Of a DNA stretch of 64,000 bases, positions 10,228 to 22,094 are shown piece after piece. Position numbers and translations under genes: made by a program. The DNA is taken from positions 124,001 through 188,000 of the forward strand of contig OX621174.1 of assembly GCA_951640195.1 (NCBI GenBank). Reading direction: 5' to 3'. The notes under the pieces are model-generated. The model was not told the origin of the DNA. It ran no database searches and saw nothing but the letters and a program-made list of their open reading frames with translations. Within the stretch, counting starts at the first letter, position 1, and each line of letters begins with the position of its first letter. The stretch is from Porpolomopsis calyptriformis (lineage: Eukaryota; Basidiomycota; Agaricomycetes; Agaricales; Hygrophoraceae).

Positions 10228-10336
10228 TAGTGTGCACACCTAATGCAGGCTAAGTTTGCACTAATGCATACTAGTGCATATCTGATGCAGGCTAAATTTG
10301 CACTAATGTGTACTAGTGCACATCTGCTGCAGGCCA
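10228..10336 (+). repeat. 42-bp tandem repeat, 2.4 copies
   Basis: The unit 'atgcaggctaaatttgcac' plus 'taatgtgtactagtg' repeats in tandem, containing 'tgcactagt'-like half palindromes. Just after it, 10370-10450 is related to 57420-57500 on the other strand. Otherwise 10063-10529 holds nothing that I can identify. Confidence 0.8.
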
Positions 10337-10529
10337 AACAAGTTAAGAACAATTTGCCCAATTTGGACCCTCATACATTTCACCCTCTAAAAGTATGTAG
10401 TGAACCCAGGTGTAACCCTAACCTCCTACTGAATATCCCTTATAATAGTTTGCAAAGTTTTTAATTTTTTGCCCACTCATGACCTTCATATTTTCACTGG
10501 CCCTCATACATAGCAATGAGTGGAAGTAA

Positions 10530-13009
10530 TCATGATATTGTCATACCAGTAACAAGTGTGCCCTCTCGTTTTGCCTTGTCATAACACTCCATGGTCACAC
10601 TCGCAAGAAATCCTGGTATACATTGTTCCTCTTCGATCCAGTACCGCATTAATTGCGGTAACTCTTGTGGACCACCCTCGCCCTTGGCCAGAAGCTGCAT
10701 CCTCGCTCTAGAACCCTGTTCGGTTTTTGGTAAAGGCTGGAAAACAAATGCCGCACAGAGGTCGTATATCGAAGTTACGCGAACCTGCCCATTGGGGTAA
10801 AATGCCAACTTAAGCCCCAATATTGAAGCCATCGCCTCGCGAAATTCCTCCCCCTTTGCGGTATACACCTGCACACATTGGGACCTGACCGACAAAGAAA
10901 ATAAGAGCGAAGAATAACGAACCTCCTTCAGTCGTTTTAGCCGTTTGTCCTTCTGTGTCACTAGTTCCTCCAGTTCTTTCTTCTCTCGATCGAGTAACTC
11001 CCAACTCTCCCTTGGCACCAAGGCCTCGTGCTCAGGTGTGCCTACACCTGCCCCCGTATCCGCACTCGCAGCAGCCGCCTCCAACTCTTTCAACCTGTTT
11101 AAGAGTGCTTCATTTTCGACCCGCAGCCGATCCATGGTACTCTGACGGAGATCTACCCACGCCTTCTCCGGATTGTCCCTTAGCGACAAAACACGTACGC
11201 CAGGAGGGACATGGTGTCCGGCAGCCATCTCACCCCCAAGGTCGAACAATTTTTGCTCCAGCTCTTCAATTTTCTCCGAGTGTGCTGACAACTCAGTGTT
11301 TGCTTTCTCGAGGGCTGTTCCGAAAAACAGTCAGCTCGCTGACGGAAAGGACAGGTGGATGTCTAGCCTTGTTGGTACTTAAGCCTGGACGTTCGCTCGC
11401 GCCCGGCATCCTCGACTAATTCCTCCCAGCTACGTCGATGAGAGGAGACATCAGCGAGAGCATCGAGCTCCTTCACCAACACATCATTTGTCGATTTGAA
11501 TTCACTCAGAAGAGTTTCCGCTTCACTAATATCCGCCTCGCGTTGACGGAGGAGTGCAACGTTGGCGCCATGTTCTTCAAGAAGACGTGCATATGTGAGA
11601 CGTAGAGCAGAGAGTGTCTGGGTGACCGAGACGGGGGTATTCGATGGCGTTGCGATTTCTGCAGCTTTTTTCGCCCTAGACAACAGATAAGCCAAGCCAT
11701 AAGAGGGCTCAAAGGTCTTACCAGTCCTCTCTTTCCTTCCTCCCCGCCTCGACTTCAGCCTCTAACGCAACTACGCGCTCACGCATTTCTTCAAATGTGC
11801 GCACACGCATCTCCAGAGATCGTTTCTCCTCCATGAGCACTTCGATGCTCTCATGTTTCTCGCGAAAAATACGCAGTTCTGATTCGAAGCGAGCATTGGC
11901 GCTCTCCAGGTCGCGCAAGTAGCCTGCCTGACTGTGTAATTCCTCACGTACTACAGCCATGTCGCCCTCTGCTTCTTTGCCAATATCGACTCGGTCTCTC
12001 TGCTCCAGTATATCAATTTTTTCCTGCATTTCATGCACAGTGTGTCTTCGTTCTTCTGCGATGTGACGGGATTCCTCTAGCTCCTGGGACAGAAGGGATA
12101 CCTGATGTGTCAGCGAGGTGATCTGGGATTCCCGCGAAGCGAGGTTGTGCGTCGACGTGCGTGATAGCCCCGAATATGTATCTTTAAGATCGCCATACTG
12201 TTCGCGGAGGGTACTGAGTGCGATTCTGAGAGTGCGGAGTTCGGCATCCGCTTTTTGCTGACACAAGGTTGGGTAATTAGTGGAGACCAAGTAAAAGTGG
12301 GCAAGCGAACCATCTCTTCTTCATGTTCCGACCTCTCTCGTTCTTTCTCCTCCCTTTCTTCCTTTTCTCGATCAGCAAACCATCTCCGGTCTCGCTCGAG
12401 CCGCTCAACCAAAAAATTCTTTTCCTGCAGTTTTGTCTCAAGCTCTGTCTTGCTAGTCTGCGCTGCTAAGAGCTTGCGTTCAAGGGAAGCGTGTGCAATA
12501 TTTTCCCTGAATGCCTTTGTGCGTTGCTGGCGTTTTGCCGCGGAAAGCTGCGGGTCTGAACCAGTGAAAGAAGACAAGATTAGTATTTGATGCGAGACAA
12601 CCATTAACTGGATCAACAGTATCGGAAGAATTTCGAGTAAACGATAGTTGCATTATGAACAGCTTGAACCATATCTGGGTCGAGCCACGTCCAAGACTGA
12701 GATCTGCTAGGAAGATAAAACAGCTGGGGATAGAGCATAGCTGTAACTTGAGACAACAAAAGACGACTGCGATCCATTGCACACAGATCGGCCTGATTTG
12801 GGGCATGGTCAGGGCAGCCGTAATATATCCCAGCATCACAAACCAATCGTTGAGCCTGGGGTAGGCTACTCCGCGTTCCCCCGAAGTCGACACGTTCAAA
12901 GGTTCAGACGCTCACCTCGTTCGAGCTCAGCCACAAGCGAGTCTCGTTTAGTTGTCGCTCGCGATGAGGAGACATTCAAGTTGTAGGATGAGGGTTCGTC
13001 GCCGCTCAT
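10530..13009 (-). CDS. MAD1: Spindle assembly checkpoint protein MAD1
   Basis: Mad1 sits at nuclear pores and unattached kinetochores and recruits Mad2 to block anaphase. Exons (minus): 13009-12916, 12555-12311, 12257-11722, 11675 to about 11388, about 11325-10923, 10868-10530. The start gives MSGDEPSSYNLNVSSS. The middle is almost continuous coiled coil (RQREADISEAETLLSEFKS and similar). The diagnostic C-terminus is present: VRVLSLRDNPEKAWVDLR, then VYTAKGEEFREAMASILGLK and NGQVRVTSIYDL, the RWD-like Mad1 C-terminal domain. Estimated length is about 630 aa, short of vertebrate Mad1 but in the fungal range. The first intron is unusually long (360 bp) and may hide an exon. The joint between exons 4 and 5 has no clean in-frame GT-AG pair, so either the donor is unusual or a base is off. 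It starts 55 bp from the divergent DUF262 gene. Confidence 0.88.
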
Positions 13010-13064
13010 GCTAAAAACGTTAGTTTGTCCTTATTTTGTTGTGCCTCTCTTTCTGACTTGCGTT
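13010..13064. promoter_or_regulatory. 55-bp head-to-head intergenic region
   Basis: The start codons of MAD1 (minus) and the DUF262 gene (plus) are 55 bp apart. The spacer is T-rich on the plus strand (ttattttgttgtgcctctctttc). Any promoters must overlap each other or the opposing 5' regions. Confidence 0.6.
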
Positions 13065-15228
13065 ATGGAACGCGACAGCGATCATTCGGATTCATCCGAC
13101 GTCGGCGAGGGGGAATACGCGAGCTCGTCTAAAAGACGGGAAAGGAGAGGACGGGAAAGTACTTATCGGATAAGGAACGCTTTGAAAGTCCCTCGAGCTA
13201 CAACCTACACAGCACAAGCCTTGTACGGTAAGCCCGCCTCGTTCTTCATCTCTTCTAACAACTTCTGCATGACCTACAGATCAAATCCATAGTTCGGATA
13301 TCAACCTGGAACCAGAGTACCAGCGCGGTGAGTTCTCATCCCCACTCAGTTCGGACAATGTCCCGCTCATGTCATTGCCACCGGGGTTCTGTGATAGCTG
13401 TTGTATGGCCAGAGGCAAAGCAGATTGGAATAATTGACTCCATACTCCGTAACTTCTATATACCCCCACTTATCTTTTGTACGTCACTAGACACTTTTTC
13501 TTCGTTTAACAACCATTAAGCCCAGTCTCCCCAGGTGTAAATGCGTACGAAGACGGGACAGAGACCAAGACATGTATAGATGGGAAGCAACGGCTGACAT
13601 CCATCCACAGGTGCGCATTGCTCACTGCCGAGTCTACAACATGTCGGCGATGCTGAATCTCCGGACGGTATCAGATTCATGAGCGGCCTTGTGAGAGAAT
13701 TTTCCACTCTTGTCTTCCTTGCTCTCATCCCTCTTTTTTTCAACAGATTCCTCGTTCGTGATTCTCTACTTTAACCTGTGTCTTCTAATGTTGCTGCATT
13801 CTAGATCGGGATCCGTGAGTCCATCTCCCATCAGAAGGACACCAGGACACCCTCACAAATCACATGATAGACTAACGAATGAGAAGTTCTGGTACAAAGA
13901 TGTAGGTACTCCAACCGGCAAAGGCCAGAAACGCAACATACTCCCAGAAAAATACCGCCGCGTCTTCGCAAATAAGCAGATTGTATGTGTCGAGTATCAA
14001 GATATCACAGACGGCGATGAGCGTGAAATATTTCAAGTAATGTCCTTTTACTTCATATAATATACTCATACCCACATTTCAAAAGCGCGTCCAATTAGGA
14101 ATGGCACTGACCCCAGCTGGTAAATCCTCTTTCCCCTCTCCTCGACGTCTTCGACTGACCTGAAACCCAGAGAAAATCCAAGTCATCAGTAGCCCTCGCG
14201 CGAGTTTTATCCGCGAGCTGCAAGCTTCCTACCTCCAAGAATCCAGCGGGCTGGTTGGTGATACTCTCAATTGGGACCGCTCGCGCGGTGGCGACTTCCG
14301 CTCCCTTGCTCAAGCTGTCCTCAGCATTGAAAGATACCCTAAATGCACATTCACCCTTGCCCCACTCGAAAAATGGCTCTCTCAACCCGACGCCGTCATT
14401 TCCGAAGAATTCCATGAGCGCGTGCACACAACGTTCCGCACACTACTGGAGATTGTGCGTGACGAGCGATTGAGCAAACCGCTCCAGAAACCGGCGAAGG
14501 TCGCCCCTATTGAGTTCGTGATGATTGTGGTGTTGGTGGCGACTCACATGCGTTCGATGGGTTTGACACAGCTGTCCAAAGTGATAGGGCAGATGAGGGA
14601 TGACGTGAGACGTCACCATGTCGATATACGCATGAATGACCGGGTTGCGAGGACAATGATGGAGTTTGTGCAGGATGTTGGAAAAAAAGCTTCCTCTGAA
14701 GGCCAGGATGGAGGAGCGTCGACCGAGACCAAGGTGGGAAGGAAGAGGAAGAGAGAGGAGGATGCCGAAGGAGTACAGGGGAGTACAGGGGAAAAGGAAG
14801 CAGGCGAGATCTCTGATTGCCCAACTCGCCCTCCGTCCAAGTCCTCAACACCCCCATCTCCATCCTCCACGCCTGTCGACAGCCTCTCAATCATCCGTCA
14901 GGCGAGACAATCCCTTCTACCTTCCCAGCGTCCAATCTCGTCAACTTCTACTGCATCGCATAAACCGCACTCCTCCAACATCACGCTTACAACAACGTCC
15001 ATACCCCTCCATCCTTACGGTCACAGCGTGACAACTCAGCCATACGATAACCCACCCCAACAGGGGTACGGTTCGCTGGAGGAATTGCTCATGGCGAATC
15101 CTCCAGCTGCAGATAAGGGCGCGGCTAGAGATCACGGATTAAAGAAAGTACTTGGGGGAAGACAGGGAAGCTCGGGGCAATGGCGGCCACCAGATACGGG
15201 GTTCAACAACGGGTATGGACATGGGTAG
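13065..15228 (+). CDS. DUF262-domain protein
   Basis: Nine exons keep one frame: 13065-13227, 13280-13327, 13398-13478, 13535-13610, 13675-13690, 13747-13757, 13805-14036, 14086-14119, 14171-15228 (572 aa). The N-terminus is acidic and basic (DSDHSDSSDVGEGEY, KRRERRGR). DUF262 spans about residues 55-260, with QIHSSDINLEPEYQR, VVWPEAKQIGIIDSILRN, YEDGTETKTCIDGKQRLT and TNEKFWYKDV, the conserved blocks of this ParB/GmrS-like fold. A Ser/Pro/His-rich insert sits before TNEKFWYKD. The C-terminus is low-complexity and likely nuclear (GRKRKREEDAEG). In bacteria the domain drives NTP-dependent GmrSD restriction; the role in fungi is not known to me. Exons 5 and 6 are only 16 and 11 nt. The DGKQR core is intact. 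Confidence 0.85.
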
Positions 15229-15391
15229 TACTCTAAATCTAGGGGTTGTGAAGATGAGGACAGCAAGAGGTCCTGATGGCGATTCAGGAGGGATTTATGT
15301 AGTGTTTTGCTAGAGTTGTCTGAAAACTCCTCCACAATACCGTGGGAAGAACTTTCCCCACTTGACAGAGTCACTTACGACCTCCACATCG

Positions 15392-18300
15392 ATGGACGAC
15401 CTCTACAATCTTGAATTATTATCTCTCGTCGCGAAAATAACCCAGGAGATTGACAATCACACTGGCCTCAATGACAAAACCTTGGCTGAATTCGTCATAA
15501 ATCTCCACGAGCAATCCAAATCCCTTCAGGAATTCAAGCAAAAACTCAGAGATGTTGACTCGGAATTTCCTGATTCTTTCGTCGAAAACATGGACCGACT
15601 TATTCTCAACATGCATCCGATGCATAAAACGAAACCTGCAACTTCAACTACCGCTGAGACTACTGTATTACCCGGGACAGACAAGAGGAAACGAATGTTT
15701 CCCGGTTTGTCAAAACCAGACCAAGAGTGGGAACCCAGTCCAATCGAGAGGGATGCCGTGTTGAAAGAAGTCGATGATATGATGTCTCAGCTAGAGGGCA
15801 TGGCTGCCAAAGACCACTCAAGGCCTTCTGATGTCGACGATGAGCGTCCCGCAAAACGACGTCGCAAACATGACTCACGTTCCCCACCACCACCGCCACG
15901 GGGCAGAAGTCCCGGTTCAGCACGCGATCGACCGTATGATCGTAGAAGACGAACCTTGGACGATCGCCCTGTGCTCTTCAAAATATATGACGGAAGGGTT
16001 GCGGGCCTTAAGGATTTTGGGGCCTTTGTTCAGCTGGAAGGTGTTGCCGGCAGAGCTGAAGGTAATTCTTGACGCCATATATCGTTGAACGCACCGTTTT
16101 CGCTAATCTCCGTTTTGAGGTTTGGTGCACGTATCAAATATTCAACAGGGAACCCGAGCCAACTCAGCCTCTGATCTCCTTAGCCGTGGTCAGCCCGTTA
16201 AAGTGAAGGTGATGAGCATTGCAGGGAGTCGAATTGGACTTTCGATGAAGGATGTTGATCAAGTGTCGGGGCGTGATCTTACACCTCATTTCCGGGTTAA
16301 AACCGAACGTGAATTGGAGGAAGAAGTTCGTGAGCTTTCCCGTGCATCCTCTGGGACAAATTCGATACCGTTGGGGTCAAAGAATGACGGTCCGGTACGA
16401 TCGGCCAGGAGACTCACCTCACCTGAACGCTGGGAAATCAAACAGCTTATATCGTCTGGGGCTGTCGACCCATCAGAGTATCCTGACTTGAACGTCACTG
16501 AAGAAACGAATCATCCCATTGTTCAAGCCGAAGTGGACGAAGATATGGACATTGAGGTCCGCGAGGACGAACCTGCTTTCCTAGCTGGTCAAACAAAACG
16601 CACGTTGAATCTCAGTCCCGTCAAAATTGTCAAGGCACCGGATGGCTCATTAAATCGAGCGGCTTTACTCAGCTCGTCGCTTGCTAAGGAACGGCGGGAG
16701 CTTCAGCAGCAGGAGTCGAATGAGCTGGCTGACTCCGAGGTTCGCGACTTGACCACGCCATGGCTGGATCCTATGTCTAAGGAAGCGGATCGGACTTTTG
16801 CGGAGGACTACCGAGGTTATGTTAGGGGGAAGAAGCCTGGAGACGGCCAGAATTGGATGGACACGACTTTCAACAAGGCTAGGTCGTACGGAATTATCAC
16901 GAACTTGAGCATTCAGGATCAACGACGAAGCCTGCCGATATATAAACTGCGGGAGCCGCTGTTGCAAGCTATCGCAGAGGTATGTGCTTCTTGGGCCTCG
17001 TCCGAGCTCTAGACAGATAAATCTTTTTATAGCATCAAATTCTGGTAGTCGTCGGTGACACGGGTTCGGGAAAAACTACTCAGATGGTCCAATATTTGGC
17101 AGAAAGCGGGTATGCTGAAAAGGGTCGGATCGGGTGCACTCAACCCCGTCGAGTGGCTGCCATGTCGGTTGCTAAGCGAGTTGCCGAAGAAGTTGGATGC
17201 CGACTAGGTCAAGAAGTTGGTTATACAATTCGTTTCGAGGATTGCACAAGCCCAGAGACTCGAATCAAATATCTAACCGATGGGATGCTGCAAAGAGAGT
17301 GTTTAATGGATCCCCTTTGTACCGCCTATTCTGTCATCATGTTAGACGAGGCCCATCAACGAACCATTGCAACCGATGTCCTGTTTGGCTTGCTGAAAAG
17401 TGAGTACCCTTCCTTCTGTACAATGCAGGTTCCACTTACTTTTTTCCCTGAAGAAACCCTCAAACGCCGCCCAGATCTCAAAGTCATCGTCACTTCCGCG
17501 ACGCTCGACGCCGAGAAATTCTCTAAATACTTTTTCAGCTGCCCGATTTTCACTATACCCGGCCGAATGTATCCCGTCAATATCTTGTATACCAAGGAGC
17601 CAGAAAACGACTACCTCGACTCCTCCCTCATCACTGTCATGCAAATTCATCTCTCCGAACCTCCTGGAGACATCCTCCTTTTCCTGACCGGCCAGGAAGA
17701 GATAGATACTTCATGCCAAATTTTATTCGATCGCATGAAAGCGCTCGGACCTAAAGTCCCAGAGCTGATAATACTTCCTATATACTCCTCTCTTCCTTCT
17801 GCCATCCAGTCGCGCGTTTTCGAGCCAGCTCCTCCCGGCTCACGAAAAGTAATCATCGCCACGAATATTGCCGAGACCAGTCTTACCATCGACGGCGTTT
17901 ATTACGTTATAGATCCTGGGTTCGTGAAACAAAACGTTTTTGACCCATCACTAGGCATGGATTCGCTTGTGGTGACGCCCATATCACAAGCGGAGGCACG
18001 GCAACGAGCTGGTCGCGCGGGCCGCACAGGACCAGGAACATGCTACCGTCTCTACACGGAAGCAGCATTCCGGAACGAAATGCTTCCGAATCCTATTCCT
18101 GATATTCAGAGAAAGAACCTAGCGAACACAATTTTGCTGCTCAAAGCAATGGGTATCAACGACTTGCTGAATTTCGATTTCATGGATGCTCCACCGGCGC
18201 AGACCATGTTGGCGGCAATGGAGACGTTATATGCCCTTTCGGCCCTGGATGACGAGGGCTTGTTGACACGTTTGGGGCGTCAGATGGCCGACTTTCCGAT

Positions 18301-19195
18301 GGACCCGCCATTAGCCAAGATGCTCATTGCTTCTGTTCAATTAGACTGCTCTGAAGAGATTCTCTCCATCGTCGCAATGCTTTCGGTGAAGAGCGTTTTT
18401 TATAGGCCGAAGGAAAAACAGGGGCAAGCGGACTCGAAAAAGGCAAAATTTCATCAGCCTGAGGGCGATCATCTAACTCTTCTGGCGGTGTATAATGGCT
18501 GGAAGGCGGCTAACTTTTCGAATCCTTGGTGCTACGAGAATTTTATACAGGCGAGGAGCTTGAAGGGCGCCCAGGACGTTAGGAAGCAGTTGCTTGGGTT
18601 GATGGAAAGGTAGGCGAATTATTGATGAAACCTCGAGGCGGAGACTGACTTTCTTATGCAGGTATAAATACAATATCGTGTCGGCAAGTCGCGACTACAA
18701 CCGAGTCCGTAAGGCTATTTGCTCAGGATTTTTCCGAAACTCGGCGAAAAAAGATCCGCAGGAAGGGTACAAAACCCTCGTCGAGGGTACACCCGTGTAC
18801 ATCCATCCATCATCCTCCTTGTTTAACCGGAACCCAGAGTGGCTAGTGTACAATGAGTTGATTCTAACCACTCGGGAGTATTGCCATAATGTCATTGCCG
18901 TCGAACCGAAATGGCTTGTGGAGGTCGCCCCGCAATTCTTCAAGGTCGCTGATGCTAATAAAATTAGCAGGAGGAAGAAGCAGGAGAAGATAGAGCCATT
19001 ATATAACAAGGTAAAGACATGCCTTTATGAGTCCCGTCAAGATACTGATTTCATAATCGTCAGTATGAAAAGCCAGACGAATGGCGCTTGTCGAAGGTCA
19101 AGCGGAGTGCTCGATCGGTGAGTTGTCGTGTTATTCATTCTATTCTTGTTCGTGCCTTGATCATACTGTATTTGCAGAGCCAAACATTTGGATAG
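15392..19195 (+). CDS. PRP22: DEAH-box pre-mRNA splicing helicase PRP22 (DHX8)
   Basis: Prp22 releases mature mRNA from the spliceosome after the second step by ATP-driven 3'-5' translocation. Exons: 15392-16061, 16120-16979, 17033-17399, 17454-18609, 18662-19010, 19064-19117, 19178-19195; the frame is kept throughout, 1157 aa, normal for the family. The start at 15392 ([16 protein letters not shown]) matches the conserved N-terminus. An RS/Pro-rich linker is followed by an S1 RNA-binding domain (about 190-270: [29 protein letters not shown]). The helicase core has [10 protein letters not shown] (motif I), LDEAHQRT (DEAH), [15 protein letters not shown] and [13 protein letters not shown]. The ratchet/OB region ends EPLYNK then [18 protein letters not shown]. 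The last exon codes only five residues; reading through the last intron would instead add about 20 residues. Confidence 0.95.
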
Positions 19196-19317
19196 CTACA
19201 GTGGCCCACAAAAGTATTGCACACGGCCTGCACTGCGTGGAGTCGTTAGATTACGGAAGAGTATTATTGGTTGAGAATATGTGGTTGCGTCACATTGACC
19301 TGAACAACACCTGAGCA

Positions 19318-21356
19318 ATGAGTACCCTACACGAAATCATCCCTCGAGTCTTGATTCCACATGTTCCAGATCTGAGGTCACCCCCTTCCGTACTGTCCAT
19401 TGCTCGCTATGCTCCACTCACTGCTCCACCTCGACACCATGTCCCGTACTGGATCCTCCACAGTCCAACCCTTGCAGACTCGATGATGGAAAACCTTGGC
19501 ACATATTTAATGACAGCGCCTGGCAGTAACATGTCCCCAAGTCGTCAACTCCAACAACGTATCGACAACCTGCCAGACGATCTGCTTGAAACTCCTGCAG
19601 GCGAACTGAGTAGTGAAGAAACCACAACTCAGTTATGGGACATTTATCTTTTCCCACTCATCCGATATGCGGTTAAAGACGTGGATCAAAATCCCACTCT
19701 ACCTACTACAGTGGTGAGAAGGACCTTATACAGCCAAACTCCAGATGCTTTGATATGTCCCACCTCAGGCACTTCACCTCGTCTTCACCGAGAAGACAAA
19801 AGTTGGACAGTATTTAACGCATTTGCCCCAGAAATTCTCGCGCTAGCCCAACATGTCGAGGACGGGCAGCTTGGGACGTCTTTAGAGTTGAGAATCAATG
19901 AGGAGGGTGCACGATCCATCGTTATGAAGGTCAGCCGAAACTATCTCATTGCCCAATCTGAAGCGCTAACAAGCCATCATTGCTTCTAGATGGGTGTCTC
20001 CATGATCGGCGGGCCAAATCTAATACCTTATGGTGTTCTCTTTGGCGGCCACAGATTTATGTTGTTTTCATTGTTCCGTAATGCGGACACACTTGGGGAG
20101 GTTCGTTATGGTCTGGCATGTTCAGGTATCATCAACTGCACCAATATTGCGACGCCATTGATACCACTTATTATATATACCCTTCTTGGCAACACCAACG
20201 GCTCTGTCCAACTGTGCCAGCCCATCTTCACCATCCCTCCCATCCTAACGCCAGTTATCCAGGACTCAAAACCGGCAACACGGAGTAGACTTCAGAAATT
20301 CGTTTCATCAATTTCACCTGTATGTATGCCCGAGTTTCAGCGAGGAGCTACTAATCTCATTTTTGTTTTCAAGAAAAAGGCCATCTTCCATACCCATACT
20401 CCCGGTGGCGCTGTATCCAGGTCTTTTCTGCTCTACCGCGAACCTGATGCCTCCGAAGCTGTTGCCTCTCCTGTGAGATCTATTGGTCCCTTGACAGCCC
20501 CCTTCACCCAGCCCCCGATGGCCTATGTTGGGACCATGGTGCCAAGGATATTTGATCTGTTTACTACGCCGTTTTCTTCCACCCTATCAAAAACACCTTC
20601 CAATGGGCAAATAAGGCAGGCTGTGGAAGATCCGTTTGCATCTAATGCATCGCTTGTTCCATTCGATCAAATTGAAATATCGCTCACTGAGTGTATTGGA
20701 CACGGAGCCTCGGGTCAAGTATTTATTGGCACAACAGACAACGAAAAGTATGCCATCAAAATTGCGCCTTGGAAGAACGGAAAACAGATGTTGCGGCGAG
20801 AAGCTGATATCTACAAGATTCTGTCAGACCTGCAAGGACGGTGCATACCAAAAGTCTATGGATTCTTTGGCTCGGAGCATCTCAAAGCATTGATTATGTC
20901 GTACATGGGTCGCAGTGTAGGAAACATCTCAGACCTCAGACCTCAGTACGGATCAACGGTGCGCTGTTTCTTCATCGCGGTTTTTTGTTTATTAATTCCA
21001 TCCGTGACCATGATAGCCATCAGCTACTGGCAGAACTTTATCTCATTCACGAACACGGAGTTCTGCATGGAGACCTTCGGGCACCCAACATCGTCTTGCA
21101 GAATGGATCTGCTCATTTTATCGATTTCTCACATGGATCCGAACATCAATGCACAGGGCGCGCGACATGCTTTGAGCTTATCGAGGCACGTCGATTCTTG
21201 TTGTTGGATCTTGAGCACCCGTTGCAGACTGGACGGTAGCAGTAGAAGCATACAGCTTGCAGATGGGGATTGACAGAAGACTGTTGGGCAGGAAACCCTC
21301 TCGAATGCCCTAAAATCGAAGAAATCATCGTCCAGTTATCGGCGAAGGACGAGTGA
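19318..21356 (+). CDS. Protein-kinase-like protein, novel N-terminus
   Basis: Likely exons 19318-19929, 19990-20319, 20374-20958, 21024-21220, 21263-21356 (605 aa). Without the last intron the frame stops at 21239. The N-terminal ~330 residues are unrecognised. The C-terminal part is a kinase fold: LTECIGHGASGQVFIGTT (Gly loop), YAIKIAP (the Lys), RREADIYKIL (C-helix Glu), then LIHEHGVLHGDLRAPNIVLQ (catalytic loop with HGD for HRD) and HFIDFSHGSE (DFS for DFG). The activation segment and C-lobe are short, as in aminoglycoside-phosphotransferase-like and Crinkler-associated kinases of basidiomycetes. The retained Asp/Asn residues suggest ATP binding, while substrate is unknown. Intron 20320-20373 has a good donor and branch point (ctaat); the region 20100-20320 may hide another intron. 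Confidence 0.6.
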
Positions 21357-21398
21357 CTGTGACCTGCATAACTTGAAGACCAACGTAAGACGTACTAG

Positions 21399-22090
21399 TC
21401 ACTGTACTTCAGCCTTGTCGTGTTGTCCTTGTGCGTAGTAAACAAATGCGAGGTTGGTTATCGGCGTAAGCATGGAGGGGTGGTTAGCCCTTGTGAGTCG
21501 TAAATAAATGCGAGGTTGCTCACTGATGTGAGCGTGGATGGGTGGGCAGTCGGCACCCAAATGGCTCTCGCAGCCAGCTAACACCACTTGGAGGTGCCTC
21601 AGCCTCGTCGTATCGTCCTTGTGACTGGTAAACAAGCGCGAGGCTGTCCACCAACGTAATCGCGGGGGGGGTGGTTGGCGCGTCGCCGACGTAAGTGTGG
21701 GTGGGTGGTCAGCGTGTCGTCAATGAGGGGGTGGGGGTCAAGGGCGAGGGTGCGTGGCCGGCAGCAAGCCACGCAGGCCTAACACCCACCCATCTCGCGA
21801 TCGCAGTGCCCCTCCCACCTCGAGTGGAGGTGGAGGGGTCATTGGTCAGGGGTCATTGGTGGTGGTGGTGGCGATGGTGGTGGCGGTGGGTGTAGGGACC
21901 GGCCGCGCGACACGGGTGAGCCCTAATGCTCACCCGTCCCATGCTCAGAAGACCCCGTGCAGAGGTGAAGGGGTGTGGGTGGTCATGGTGGGTTGGCCGT
22001 CGGTTGGTGGCGGTGATGGAAGTGGAGGAAGATGCGTACCGGAAATATGTCGCCTTCCAGACCCAGGCAAATTGAAGGGCCAAGAATTAT
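21399..22090 (-). pseudogene. Tetratricopeptide-repeat relic
   Basis: On the minus strand near 21550-21400 the translation reads ANHPSMLTPITNLAFVYYAQ, then GQHDKAEVQ. This is the typical tail of kinesin-light-chain-like TPR units, common in basidiomycete NB-ARC/TPR proteins. Related but more decayed units continue to about 22050, where the sequence becomes G-rich (ggtggtggtgg). No frame joins the pieces, so this is a relic. Confidence 0.6.
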
Positions 22091-22094
22091 GCTA

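Noticed and set aside
10955..12590. Plus-strand frames opposite MAD1
   Set aside because: Ser/Leu-rich antisense readings of coiled-coil exons.
12556..12915. Minus-strand frame of 139 codons between MAD1 exons 1 and 2
   Set aside because: Reads across splice sites, no family sense; treated as intron, though a hidden exon is not excluded.
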